A DNA stretch of 64,000 bases from Streptomyces fructofermentans (GTDB lineage Bacteria; Actinomycetota; Actinomycetes; Streptomycetales; Streptomycetaceae). Location of the stretch: positions 62,001 through 126,000 of the forward strand of contig NZ_BMWD01000001.1 in the NCBI RefSeq assembly GCF_014651055.1, written 5' to 3'. Positions 43,238-52,250 of this stretch are shown here, in pieces; within the stretch, counting starts at the first letter, position 1, and every line of letters starts with the position of its first letter. A model generated the notes under the pieces. That model did not search any database. It was not told the DNA's origin and saw only the letters and a program-made list of their open reading frames with translations. Both the position numbers and the translations under genes were made by a program.

Positions 43238-45724
43238 ATGAGCAGCCTCTTTGACGACAGCTTCCTGGCGGACCTCAGGCCCTCGCAGGCCCACGAGGAA
43301 GAGCCCCCGCCGCCGCCCGAGGACGAGACGCCGGATCCCGTTCCGGACGACTTGTTCGGCGGCCGTTTCGACGTGCCGCCGAGCCGCGACGGCTACTACC
43401 GCGACGGCGCCCCGCGTCCCCACGTGGACCCGGCGGCGCTCCTGGACGGGCTGAACGAGAACCAGCGTGCGGCGGTCGTCCACCAGGGCTCCCCGCTGCT
43501 CATCGTGGCCGGTGCGGGCTCCGGCAAGACCCGTGTGCTCACGCACCGGATCGCGCACCTGCTGGGCGAGCGCAAGGTGCACCCGGGCCAGATCCTCGCG
43601 ATCACCTTCACCAACAAGGCCGCGGGCGAGATGAAGGAGCGTGTCGAGCAGCTCGTCGGGCCGCGCGCGAACGCGATGTGGGTCATGACCTTCCACAGCG
43701 CCTGCGTCCGCATCCTGCGCCGGGAGAGCAAGCAGCTCGGCTTCACGTCGTCCTTCTCGATCTACGACGCGGCCGACAGCAAGCGGCTCATGGCCCTGGT
43801 CTGCCGCGACCTGGACCTCGACCCGAAGCGCTTTCCGCCCAAGTCCTTCAGCGCCAAGATCAGCAACCTCAAGAACGAGCTGATCGACGAGGAGGACTTC
43901 GCCGCCCAGGCCGCCGACGGCTTCGAGAAGACGCTCGCCCAGGCCTACGCGATGTACCAGTCGCGGCTGCGCGAGGCCAACGCCCTCGACTTCGACGACC
44001 TGATCATGACGACGGTCAACCTGCTGCGCGCCTTCCCGGACGTCGCCGAGCACTACCGCCGCCGCTTCCGCCATGTGCTGGTGGACGAGTACCAGGACAC
44101 GAACCACGCGCAGTACGCCCTCGTGCGGGAGCTCGTCGGCACCTCCGAGCACCCCGTGGACGTGCCGCCCAGCGAGTTCGACCTGCAGCCCGCCGAGCTG
44201 TGCGTGGTGGGTGACGCGGACCAGTCGATCTACGCCTTCCGGGGCGCGACCATCCGCAACATCCTCCAGTTCGAGGAGGACTACCCGAGCGCGACGACGA
44301 TCCTGCTGGAGCAGAACTACCGCTCCACGCAGACGATCCTCACCGCGGCCAACGCGGTCATCGAGCGCAACGAGTCCCGCCGCCCCAAGAACCTCTGGAC
44401 CAACGCGGGAGCGGGCGCCCGGATCACCGGCTACGTCGCCGACACGGAGCACGACGAGGCACAGTTCGTCGCCGACGAGATCGACCGCCTCACGGACGCG
44501 GGTGACGCGAAGGCGGGCGACGTCGCGGTCTTCTACCGGACGAACGCGCAGTCCCGTGTCTTCGAAGAGGTCTTCATCCGTGTAGGCCTGCCCTACAAGG
44601 TCGTGGGCGGCGTCCGCTTCTACGAGCGCAAGGAGGTCAGGGACGTCCTGGCCTACCTCCGCGTCCTGGCGAACCCCGAGGACTCGGTCCCGCTGCGCCG
44701 CATCCTGAACGTCCCCAAGCGCGGCATCGGCGACCGCGCCGAGGCGATGATCGACGCCCTCTCCCAGCGCGAGAGGATCAGCTTCCCGCAGGCCCTGCGG
44801 CGCGTCGACGAGGCGTACGGCATGGCGGCCCGCTCCGCCAACGCCGTCAAGCGGTTCAACACGCTGATGGAGGACCTGCGGACGATCGTCGAGTCCGGCG
44901 CCGCGCCGGCGACGGTCCTGGAGGCCGTCCTCGAACGGACCGGCTACCTCGCCGAGTTGCAGGCGTCCACCGACCCGCAGGACGAGACCAGGATCGAGAA
45001 CCTCCAGGAACTCGCGGCCGTGGCCCTGGAGTTCGAGCAGGAGACCGGTGAGGGCGAGACCGCGGGCGGACTGTCCGCGTTCCTGGAGCGCGTCGCCCTG
45101 GTCGCCGACTCGGACCAGATCCCGGACGAGGAGGAGGACGGCTCGGGCGTGATAACGCTGATGACCCTCCACACCGCCAAGGGCCTCGAATTCCCCGTGG
45201 TGTTCCTGACCGGCATGGAGGACGGCGTCTTCCCGCACATGCGCGCGCTCGGCCAGGCCAAGGAGCTGGAGGAGGAGCGGCGGCTCGCGTACGTCGGCAT
45301 CACGCGCGCGCGTGAGCGGCTGTACCTGACGCGTTCGTCGATGCGCAGCGCGTGGGGGCAGCCCTCGTACAACCCGCCCTCCCGCTTCCTGGAGGAGATC
45401 CCGGAGACGCACCTCGACTGGAAGCGGACCGGGGCGATGGGCCCGGTCTCGTCCGGTCCCGTCGGGGGAGTCGCCGCCTCCCTGTCCTCGTCCCGTTCCC
45501 GCTCGGCGGCCTCGGGCGCGTCGGGTTTCGCGACGCGCCGCGGCGCCACCGACAAGCCGGTCGTGTCGCTGGCGGTCGGAGACCGTGTCACGCACGACCA
45601 GTTCGGCCTGGGCACGGTGGTCGGGGTGAAGGGCACGGGGGCCAACGCCGAAGCGACGGTGGACTTCGGCGAGGAGAAGCCGAAGCGGTTGCTGCTGCGC
45701 TACGCGCCGGTCGAGAAGCTGTAG
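43238..45724 (+). CDS. pcrA: ATP-dependent DNA helicase PcrA/UvrD
   Basis: An 828-residue superfamily 1A 3'-5' DNA helicase acting in repair and removal of RecA or RNA polymerase from DNA. After an acidic Pro/Glu-rich N-terminus of about 65 residues come the Q motif LNENQRAAV, Walker A GAGSGKT (92-98), motif Ia ITFTNKAAGEM, Walker B DEYQDTN from D283, motif III GDADQSIYAFRGA, motif IV EQNYRST, motif V TLHTAKGLEF and motif VI YVGITRARERL. The C-terminal domain (VSLAVGDRVTHDQFGLGTVV) is the RNA-polymerase-binding Tudor-like module of PcrA. Length is normal. It is convergent with the M23 peptidase gene. Confidence 0.97.
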   Translation: MSSLFDDSFLADLRPSQAHEEEPPPPPEDETPDPVPDDLFGGRFDVPPSRDGYYRDGAPRPHVDPAALLDGLNENQRAAVVHQGSPLLIVAGAGSGKTRVLTHRIAHLLGERKVHPGQILAITFTNKAAGEMKERVEQLVGPRANAMWVMTFHSACVRILRRESKQLGFTSSFSIYDAADSKRLMALVCRDLDLDPKRFPPKSFSAKISNLKNELIDEEDFAAQAADGFEKTLAQAYAMYQSRLREANALDFDDLIMTTVNLLRAFPDVAEHYRRRFRHVLVDEYQDTNHAQYALVRELVGTSEHPVDVPPSEFDLQPAELCVVGDADQSIYAFRGATIRNILQFEEDYPSATTILLEQNYRSTQTILTAANAVIERNESRRPKNLWTNAGAGARITGYVADTEHDEAQFVADEIDRLTDAGDAKAGDVAVFYRTNAQSRVFEEVFIRVGLPYKVVGGVRFYERKEVRDVLAYLRVLANPEDSVPLRRILNVPKRGIGDRAEAMIDALSQRERISFPQALRRVDEAYGMAARSANAVKRFNTLMEDLRTIVESGAAPATVLEAVLERTGYLAELQASTDPQDETRIENLQELAAVALEFEQETGEGETAGGLSAFLERVALVADSDQIPDEEEDGSGVITLMTLHTAKGLEFPVVFLTGMEDGVFPHMRALGQAKELEEERRLAYVGITRARERLYLTRSSMRSAWGQPSYNPPSRFLEEIPETHLDWKRTGAMGPVSSGPVGGVAASLSSSRSRSAASGASGFATRRGATDKPVVSLAVGDRVTHDQFGLGTVVGVKGTGANAEATVDFGEEKPKRLLLRYAPVEKL

Positions 45725-45905
45725 TCAGCGGGGACGCACGGGGCGTGGACGGAGCCGCCGCTGGAAGCGGGGGCGCTGCCCGCGCCGCCCCGCCCGGAGC
45801 CGGCATCGGCCCGGGCGTGCCGCGAAGTCCGCCCGGTACGGGCCCTGTTGGCAGCGGTTCCGCGAACCGGGCAGCAGGGATTCGGTGAATCGGCGCGGCG
45901 GAGTG

Positions 45906-47582
45906 TCAGGGGCTGAGACCGTGGCTGCGCAGCCACGGCAGCGGGTCGATCGCGGAGCCGCCGCCGGGCCTGACCTCGAAGTGGAGGTGCGGACCGGTGG
46001 AGTTGCCGGAGTTCCCGGAGTAGGCGATCGGGTCGCCGGCCTGCACGACCGTGCCCGAGGCGACCTTGTACGTGGAGAGGTGGCAGTACCAGGTCTCCGT
46101 GCCGTCCTTGGCCGTCACGATGATCATGTTCCCGTACGCGCTGTTCCACTGCGTACGGACGGTGCCGTCGGTCGCGGCCATCACCGTCGTGCCGTACGAG
46201 ACGGGGAAGTCGATGCCGGTGTGCACGGACATCCAGTTGACGCCCGCCTGGCCGTAGTAGGCGCTGAGCCCGTGCTGCGAGACCGGCAGGGCGAACTTCG
46301 GGCGAAGCCGCTCCTTGCGGGCCGCGTCCTCCGCCGCCTTGCGCTTCTCGGCGGCCTGCTCGGCCTTGAGGTCGATACGTTCCTGCGTGCGGCTGGCCCG
46401 GTCCGCGAAGTCGTCCGCGTCGGCCGAGAGGTTCTCCAGCTGCGTGTCGAGCTTGTTGTTCGCGGCGGACGGCTGGACGGCGCTCGCGTCGGGGGCGGCG
46501 GCCGTCGTCTGCACGTCGTCGGCGCTGCTTCCGCCGGTCACCGAGGCGGCGGCGATACCGGCGACGCCCATCACGCAGGCCGACGGCACCGCGATGGTGA
46601 GCAGTGCGGAGCGCTTGGCCGGGCTGCGGCGGCGGGAGCGGGATCCGGAACGGCCCGCCGTACGGGACGAGGGGCGCGGAACGGGGGTGATCTCCTCGAC
46701 GCCGTCGAGGAGGAAGGGCTCGCCGGAGGTGCCGTCCTCGGTGTCCGCGTCGGCCTCGTTCTCCTCGGCCGAGGTGAACTCGCCTTCCGCGGTGGCCTGT
46801 TCCTCGTAAGGAGCCTGCTCGAAGGTGGTGGTGGCCTGCTGGGCGTACGACTCGTCGCGGCCGTACGTCTCCTGCTCGTACAAGTCCCGCTGCTCGTAAG
46901 GGTCGTGCTGCTCGTACGACTCATGGCTGCGGGCCGCGTAGCCGTCGTGCTCGGTCTGTGCCTGGTGGTGGACCTGGGTGTGGGACTGGTCGCCGCCGTC
47001 GGAGTTCCACGCCGTCGCGTCGTAGGCGCCGGTCTCGAAGGTCGGGGCGGTCCACTGCTGGGTCCCGTCGACCGGATCGGCCTGGTGCCAGGCGTTGGCG
47101 TCCCACTGGCCGGTGCCCTCGTGGTGCACGGCCTGATTCGGGATCTCGCCGAGCTGCTGATGTCCTGCGCCGGTCCAGGCGCCGCTGCTGTCGTAGCTGC
47201 CGGTCTCGTACGCGGTCTGGTGCTGCGCCGCGTACGGGTCGTAGTGCACCGCCTGATGGTTCTCGCCGGACCACTGGCCGGCGTCGTACGCGCCGGTGCC
47301 GCCGGCATTTCCGCCGCCGCCAACGTCGTTGCCGGGGAGGTCGCCGAACAGGGGGTCGGTGGCGAAGCCCGAGGGGGCGTAGCCGCCGGTCGCGTCGTAG
47401 CCGCCGGGCGTCCCGTACGTGTTCGCGGGAGCGGCGTCATATCCGGTGGCGGGGTACCCCTCGTACATGGTGAAGTCGCCGTACTGGCCTCCCTGCTGGC
47501 CGTAGGACGCGTAATGCGCCGAGTTGGCCTCGGGAGCCGGAGCCGGGGGAGTTACGGTCCCCGACGGGTGACGGTCGTTCAC
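45906..47582 (-). CDS. Membrane-tethered M23 (LytM-type) peptidase with long disordered cytoplasmic tail
   Basis: A 558-residue protein. Residues 1-300 are highly biased: Gln, Tyr, Gly, Asp, Glu, Thr and His, with GYDATGGY and YEQHDPYEQRDLYEQETYGR repeats and almost no hydrophobic residues. A basic patch (RSGSRSRRRSPAKR) precedes one membrane helix (about 326-352). Outside lie a coiled coil (ENLSADADDFADRASRTQER) and an M23 domain with zinc ligands in HTGIDFP (about 454) and HLHFEV. The latter family cleaves glycyl or DAP cross-bridges or activates amidases. GTG 47582 is chosen because AAAGAGAAG precedes it. A good promoter lies just upstream. The long prion-like tail is unusual. Confidence 0.9.
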   Translation of the reverse strand: MNDRHPSGTVTPPAPAPEANSAHYASYGQQGGQYGDFTMYEGYPATGYDAAPANTYGTPGGYDATGGYAPSGFATDPLFGDLPGNDVGGGGNAGGTGAYDAGQWSGENHQAVHYDPYAAQHQTAYETGSYDSSGAWTGAGHQQLGEIPNQAVHHEGTGQWDANAWHQADPVDGTQQWTAPTFETGAYDATAWNSDGGDQSHTQVHHQAQTEHDGYAARSHESYEQHDPYEQRDLYEQETYGRDESYAQQATTTFEQAPYEEQATAEGEFTSAEENEADADTEDGTSGEPFLLDGVEEITPVPRPSSRTAGRSGSRSRRRSPAKRSALLTIAVPSACVMGVAGIAAASVTGGSSADDVQTTAAAPDASAVQPSAANNKLDTQLENLSADADDFADRASRTQERIDLKAEQAAEKRKAAEDAARKERLRPKFALPVSQHGLSAYYGQAGVNWMSVHTGIDFPVSYGTTVMAATDGTVRTQWNSAYGNMIIVTAKDGTETWYCHLSTYKVASGTVVQAGDPIAYSGNSGNSTGPHLHFEVRPGGGSAIDPLPWLRSHGLSP

Positions 47583-47630
47583 CAACTTCTCTTTCGCCTC
47601 GACAACAGGGGCTGGCAGAGCAGTGCGGCG

Positions 47631-47660
47631 ACTGTACCCGGCGGTATGAGCGCGCGACAA
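47631..47660 (-). promoter_or_regulatory. Promoter of the M23 peptidase gene
   Basis: On the minus strand TTGTCG (47660-47655) and TACAGT (47636-47631) are 18 bp apart, with initiation expected near 47624, about 40 bp before the GTG start. The rest of 47661-47906 shows no gene. Confidence 0.6.
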
Positions 47661-47906
47661 TCTTCAGCAGGTTTCCTCCGCTCGGGAAACGGGCATTCGG
47701 CCGCCTTTCGGTGGAGGGTGGGCACAGCTTTGGCCTGGCGTTCGATGGATGTTCGAAAAACTGATGTGGTTCCGGGTCGCTCGTGGGGCGCCAAGAGCCG
47801 CTTCGGGTGGCGTGCGCCGGTGGCGTGATGCCCTATTGCTCCACTTGCGGTCGTTAAGTCCGCATGCTGCGGTCGTGTTGGTGTTCGGAGGGCTGTCCCG
47901 CCGACG

Positions 47907-48806
47907 TCAGGCGACCGTCAGGCCGCCGGTCTGCTCGGCGGGGCGCACCCCGGTCTCCTCGGCGTCCAGTGCCTGCCGGATTCCGAGGGCGACGGCCGGG
48001 TGGACGGGGAGCGCGAGGTGTCCGATGCCGCTCACGCGCACGTTCTGCGTCAGCAGGTCCGGGTGCTCGATGCACGCGGACTCCAGCGGGTCCATCAACT
48101 GGTCCAGATCGCTCCAGAAGCTCACGAACCGGGTGCGGCAGTGCGGCGCGGGCTGCCGGAGGTCCTCCAGTACGGCGGAGTCGGGGCGCATCTGCCGCAC
48201 GATCGGGTGCGCGTTCATCAACGGGGCGACCAGCGTGCCCGAGTGCGGGGTGCCCAGCGTGACGAGCGTCCGTATCCGAACGTCACCGCCCAGGCACTGC
48301 GCGTAGTAGCGGGCGATGAGGCCGCCGAGGCTGTGCCCCACGACGTCCACCTGCTGGTGGCCGGTCCGCTCGCAGATCTCCTCGATGTGCCGGCCCAGCA
48401 GTTCGGCCGCGGTCCGTATGTCGCAGGTCAGCGGGGAGTAGTTGAGCGACTCGATCTGGTGGCGGCCGTGCTGGATCAGCGAGCGGCGCAGCAGGACGAA
48501 GACCGAACGGTTGTCGATGAAGCCGTGCAGCAGGACCACCGGCGGCTTCGCCGGGGTGGGCAGCCGGGTCGGGTCCGGAAGTCCGGCCGTGTCCGCGCCG
48601 GGCAGGCCGGCCGGTGTGCGGGACGGCAGGGGGACCGGGCGGCGCTCCGGCGTGATGCCGGACGGGTACAGGAGAAGGTGGCCCGCGAGGATCGCGATCT
48701 CCAGGGCGGTGGCCTTGAGGAGGGCCAGTGACAGTCCGGCCAGTCTGCCCGGAAGCAGGCGCTGGCAGAGCGGAAGAAGGGGCAGTGCTGCCCTGGTGAC
48801 CTTCAT
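47907..48806 (-). CDS. Secreted or membrane-anchored lipase/esterase, alpha/beta hydrolase fold
   Basis: A 299-residue hydrolase. An N-terminal hydrophobic stretch (LAGLSLALLKATALEIAILAGHLLLYPSG) could be a signal anchor. The fold is clear: PPVVLLHGFIDNRSVF (oxyanion HG), nucleophile Ser in VVGHSLGGLIARYYAQ, LVTLGTPHSGT, an acidic residue in FWSDLDQLMDP, and catalytic His in VSGIGHLALPVHP. This matches the triacylglycerol lipase/PGAP1-like group of actinobacteria. Substrate is unknown. ATG 48806 is chosen for GGAGGTC five bases upstream, although the open frame continues to 49175 with poorer sequence. Confidence 0.88.
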   Translation of the reverse strand: MKVTRAALPLLPLCQRLLPGRLAGLSLALLKATALEIAILAGHLLLYPSGITPERRPVPLPSRTPAGLPGADTAGLPDPTRLPTPAKPPVVLLHGFIDNRSVFVLLRRSLIQHGRHQIESLNYSPLTCDIRTAAELLGRHIEEICERTGHQQVDVVGHSLGGLIARYYAQCLGGDVRIRTLVTLGTPHSGTLVAPLMNAHPIVRQMRPDSAVLEDLRQPAPHCRTRFVSFWSDLDQLMDPLESACIEHPDLLTQNVRVSGIGHLALPVHPAVALGIRQALDAEETGVRPAEQTGGLTVA

Positions 48807-49401
48807 GGTCGACCTCCCGTCGGCGCACGGAGGGACCACTCCGTCCCCCGTGTGCCCTAGTGGGAAGCCGATGGTGAGGAGGCGATGGCGCACGTGCGGC
48901 GTGTGTGACGCCGGTGGAGCGACGGAGTCTCCGTCGTCGTGCCCTCGCCGGTGCGCAGTACCACCGGCTCCGCGCGGCCTGCGGAGCGGAGGTACGGCGA
49001 CCTCGTGGCGGCTCCCCTGCGCCCGTCCCGGATGCGGCTCCTGCGGTGGGGTGCGGCCCCGGTGTCGCAGGTTGTGGGATCGGTGCGCGGCGAACTTGTC
49101 CCACCGTGTGATTTCCCCCTCGGTCTCCACCGCGAAACTGCCGGTTGCGGGATGGTGGCGATAACGTTCGTTCACTTCCCCACCCGTGCGGTGCGGGATC
49201 GCTGTGCCGCCGGGGCATACCTGACACGGGTGCGGTGCCGGCGAGTCGCCGCCGCGGCCGTCGGGTGCTTCAGTCGGTACGGGCCGGAAACTCGGGCCGG
49301 ACCGGTTGTGGCGGGTCGCGGTCGGTGACGTTCAGTGACGGCTGCGGCTGCGGCTGCGGCTGTGGCTGCCGTCGGTGGTGGCCGGCGGTGTTTGATGGCA
49401 G
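48807..49401. other. Gene-poor interval with a palindrome and hexamer repeat
   Basis: I support no gene here. The palindrome CGACGGAG-T-CTCCGTCG lies near 48921-48937. GGCTGC is repeated five times (49340-49369, one copy GGCTGT). An open frame on the minus strand reaching 49175 starts plausibly but decays into Arg/Pro-rich sequence. Confidence 0.5.
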
Positions 49402-49431
49402 TTGCAGTAGTTGAAGACAGTTCGGTACAGG
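49402..49431 (+). promoter_or_regulatory. Candidate promoter of the B12-binding subunit gene
   Basis: TTGCAG (49402-49407) and TACAGG (49426-49431) are 18 bp apart, about 85 bp before the start codon. Confidence 0.45.
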
Positions 49432-49514
49432 TCGAAGGGCGGCGGGCGGCACGTTCGGGTCGTCGGTCCCGGTGGACCTCAGCAGATCGGTGTAGTCGGT
49501 TCATGGAGGCAGTG

Positions 49515-49925
<411 letters not shown>

Positions 49926-49933
49926 GCCTCCGC

Positions 49934-49952
49934 CCGGCCCTTCGCGGGCCGG
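49934..49952 (+). terminator. Short hairpin after the B12-binding subunit gene
   Basis: CCGGCCC pairs with GGGCCGG around TTCGC, nine bases after the stop codon. A short but GC-only stem; the rest of 49953-50272 is gene-free. Confidence 0.5.
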
Positions 49953-50272
49953 TCCGAGCCTGCACCGCCCTCTTCGACCGCCTGACCCCGCCCGAGCGCC
50001 CACCCTGTCCGAGCCTGTGCCCGGACGGGGGCGGCCGGGTGCGGATGCAGCGGGGGGCTGCTGTGGTGCTGTTGCGGGGCTGGGTGTGGGCTGGGTCGGG
50101 CCTGTGGCGGGGGTACGCGGGGGGTGCGCCGGGGGTGCGTCCGGGCTGGACCCCTTGATCGTCGCGCGAGGTTCCGCGCTGTTGCGTCGGCTGCTCGGTG
50201 CGGGTCGCCGGGAGGGCCATTCGGGTGACTCCGGCCGACGGCAGGTCCTCCCGCCCCGCCGGTTCCGTTGGT

Positions 50273-50336
50273 GGCTCGGTGGCTCGGTGGCTCGGTGGCT
50301 CGGTGGCTCGGTGGTCCGGTGGTCCGGTGGTCCGGC
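50273..50336. repeat. 8-bp tandem repeat, eight units in two sequence types
   Basis: GGCTCGGT is repeated five times (50273-50312), then changes to GGTCCGGT twice and GGTCCGGC once (50313-50336). The run ends 27 bp before the stop codon of the DUF5691 gene. Confidence 0.93.
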
Positions 50337-50363
50337 GGGGCCGTGGAATGGGGTGGGCCCTCC

Positions 50364-51995
50364 TCAGGGTTCCGTGAGTTCTTGGTGCATGGTCGCGCGC
50401 AGGCGCAGCGTGGTTACCAGGCGCTGGAAGGACTCGGCCCAGTAGCCGCCCGCCCCCGGCGCCGCGTTCTCCCCCTCGTCCGGTACCGCCGTCAGCGCCT
50501 CCAGGCGGACGGCCTCCGACGGGTCCAGGCAGCGCTCGGCCAGCCCCATCACCCCGCTGAAACTCCACGGATAGCTCCCCGCGTCCCGTGCGATGTTGAG
50601 AGCGTCCACGACCGCCCTCCCCAAGGGCTCCGCCCAGGGCACGGCGCACACACCGAGCAGTTGGAAGGCCTCGGACAGCCCGTGCGCGGCGATGAACCCG
50701 GCCACCCACTCGGCCCGCTCGGCCTGCCCCAGGGTGCCCAGCAGCTTGGCCCGCTCGGCGAGCGACACCGCCCCCGGCCCGCCGGCCTCCGGTGCCGCGG
50801 GTGCCCCCAGCAGGGCTCTGGACCAGGCGGGGTCACGCTGCCGTACGGCCGCCCGGCACCACGCGGCGTGCAACTCGCCCTGCCAGTCGTCCGCGACCGG
50901 CAGCGCCACGATGTCCTCCGGGGTACGCCCGCCCAGGCGGTCCGGCCACGTCGCGAGCGGCGCCGCCTCCACCAGCTGGCCGAGCCACCAGGACCGTTCG
51001 CCCCGGCCTGCCGGTGGCTTGGGCACCACGCCGTCCCGCTCCATCGCCGGGTCGCACTCGTGCGGAGCCTCCACGGATATCGTCGGCGCCCCCCGCGTGT
51101 GGTCCATGGCCACGCATGACCCGGCGCGTCCGCCCATTCGTGCCGCCAGCGCGGAGCCGGGCAGCGCGGACAGCAACTCCGCCGCCGTGGCCCGCACATT
51201 GCGGCTGCGGTCCGCCAAGGCCTGCTCCAGGAACGGCTCGTCCGCCGCGCACAGCCCGGTGCGCAAGGAATCGAGGAACATCAGCCGGTCCTCCGCCCGC
51301 TCCGTCGGCCAGGTCGCTGCCAGCAGGTCACGGGCGGTCGCCGCGTCCTGGGCTCGGACCGCGGACAGGAGCGCGACCCGCTCGGCGAACAGCCCTTCCT
51401 CCCACAGAGTCCGCATCCGGTCCGGCTCGCCGGGCCCGGGCAGCACCGCCCCGCCGCCGGGTGCCGCTCGCAGCGCGAACCGCCAGTCCGGGTTCAGCCG
51501 GGCCAGCCACAGGGCACGCGGCCCAGCGAACGCCAGCACCGCGGGCCGCAGATCCGTCCGTCCCCGGGCCGCGTCCAGGAGCGCGGGCAAGGTCTGCGGG
51601 GGTGCGGCGAACCCCCGCTCGTTCGCCGTGGCCAGCCATTGCGGCAGCAGCTCCATGAGATCCGGGGCCGACCCTCTGCGGCCGCCGCCGGTTCCGGGCC
51701 GGTCGGCGAGGAGCATCGCCAGTCTCCGTCCGGCCGCCGGGGGCAGAGCGGGACGCGGGTCCCGCCCTGCCGGCTCCGGGCGTGCCGCCGCGCGGCCCGG
51801 ACGCAGCCCGGCGCGCCGTCGCACGGTCTCCACCGCCGCGGCGTCCAGCAGGGCCGTCGGCGCGTCGCGCCCGGCCGAGACCCCCGCCGAGACCCCCGGC
51901 GGGGTCCGCCGCGTGGTGCCCAGGAGAGCCGCCGTGACGAGCTCCTCCCACTGCCCGGCGCCGGGCGCTTCCGTGGGAACGGGGGTCCCGTTCAT
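50364..51995 (-). CDS. DUF5691 family protein
   Basis: A 543-residue cytoplasmic protein of the DUF5691 family, recognised from its content and its constant companion genes. It opens WEELVTAALLGTTRR and is almost all helical, with HEAT-like pairs such as FAERVALLSAVRAQDAATARDLLAATWP and LADRSRNVRATAAELLSALPGSALAARM. A conserved WWLGQLVEAAPLATW lies near the middle. No enzymatic motif is visible, so a scaffold or client-binding role is likely. It lies 255 bp downstream of the SWIM gene on the same strand; the gap holds a 21-bp repeat (about 52171-52215) and no gene. Start ATG 51995 has GGAAGGAAT upstream. Confidence 0.87.
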   Translation of the reverse strand: MNGTPVPTEAPGAGQWEELVTAALLGTTRRTPPGVSAGVSAGRDAPTALLDAAAVETVRRRAGLRPGRAAARPEPAGRDPRPALPPAAGRRLAMLLADRPGTGGGRRGSAPDLMELLPQWLATANERGFAAPPQTLPALLDAARGRTDLRPAVLAFAGPRALWLARLNPDWRFALRAAPGGGAVLPGPGEPDRMRTLWEEGLFAERVALLSAVRAQDAATARDLLAATWPTERAEDRLMFLDSLRTGLCAADEPFLEQALADRSRNVRATAAELLSALPGSALAARMGGRAGSCVAMDHTRGAPTISVEAPHECDPAMERDGVVPKPPAGRGERSWWLGQLVEAAPLATWPDRLGGRTPEDIVALPVADDWQGELHAAWCRAAVRQRDPAWSRALLGAPAAPEAGGPGAVSLAERAKLLGTLGQAERAEWVAGFIAAHGLSEAFQLLGVCAVPWAEPLGRAVVDALNIARDAGSYPWSFSGVMGLAERCLDPSEAVRLEALTAVPDEGENAAPGAGGYWAESFQRLVTTLRLRATMHQELTEP

Positions 51996-52250
51996 GAGAT
52001 TCCTTCCGTCAGGAGGTGGGGGAGGTGGGCGAGGTGGGGACCGTGACCGTGCGAGACGCGGGCCACACGGAGGACAGAGAGGTCAGGAAATGCGCGGAAG
52101 ACGCGGCGGAGGCGGCGGGCGCAGCGGAGGCCGAGCACGGGGAGCAGGCCGCAGGGGCCGACGAGACGGACGACGGGGCCGGCGAGGCGGACGACGGTGC
52201 CGGCGAGGCGGACGCGGGCCGGGTGGTGGGGACGCGGCCGGACCGTGCTG

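Noticed and set aside
48807..49175. N-terminal extension of the lipase to an ATG at 49175
   Set aside because: The first 25 residues look plausible but the rest is Pro/Arg-rich, and ATG 48806 has a perfectly placed GGAGGTC and a membrane anchor after it.
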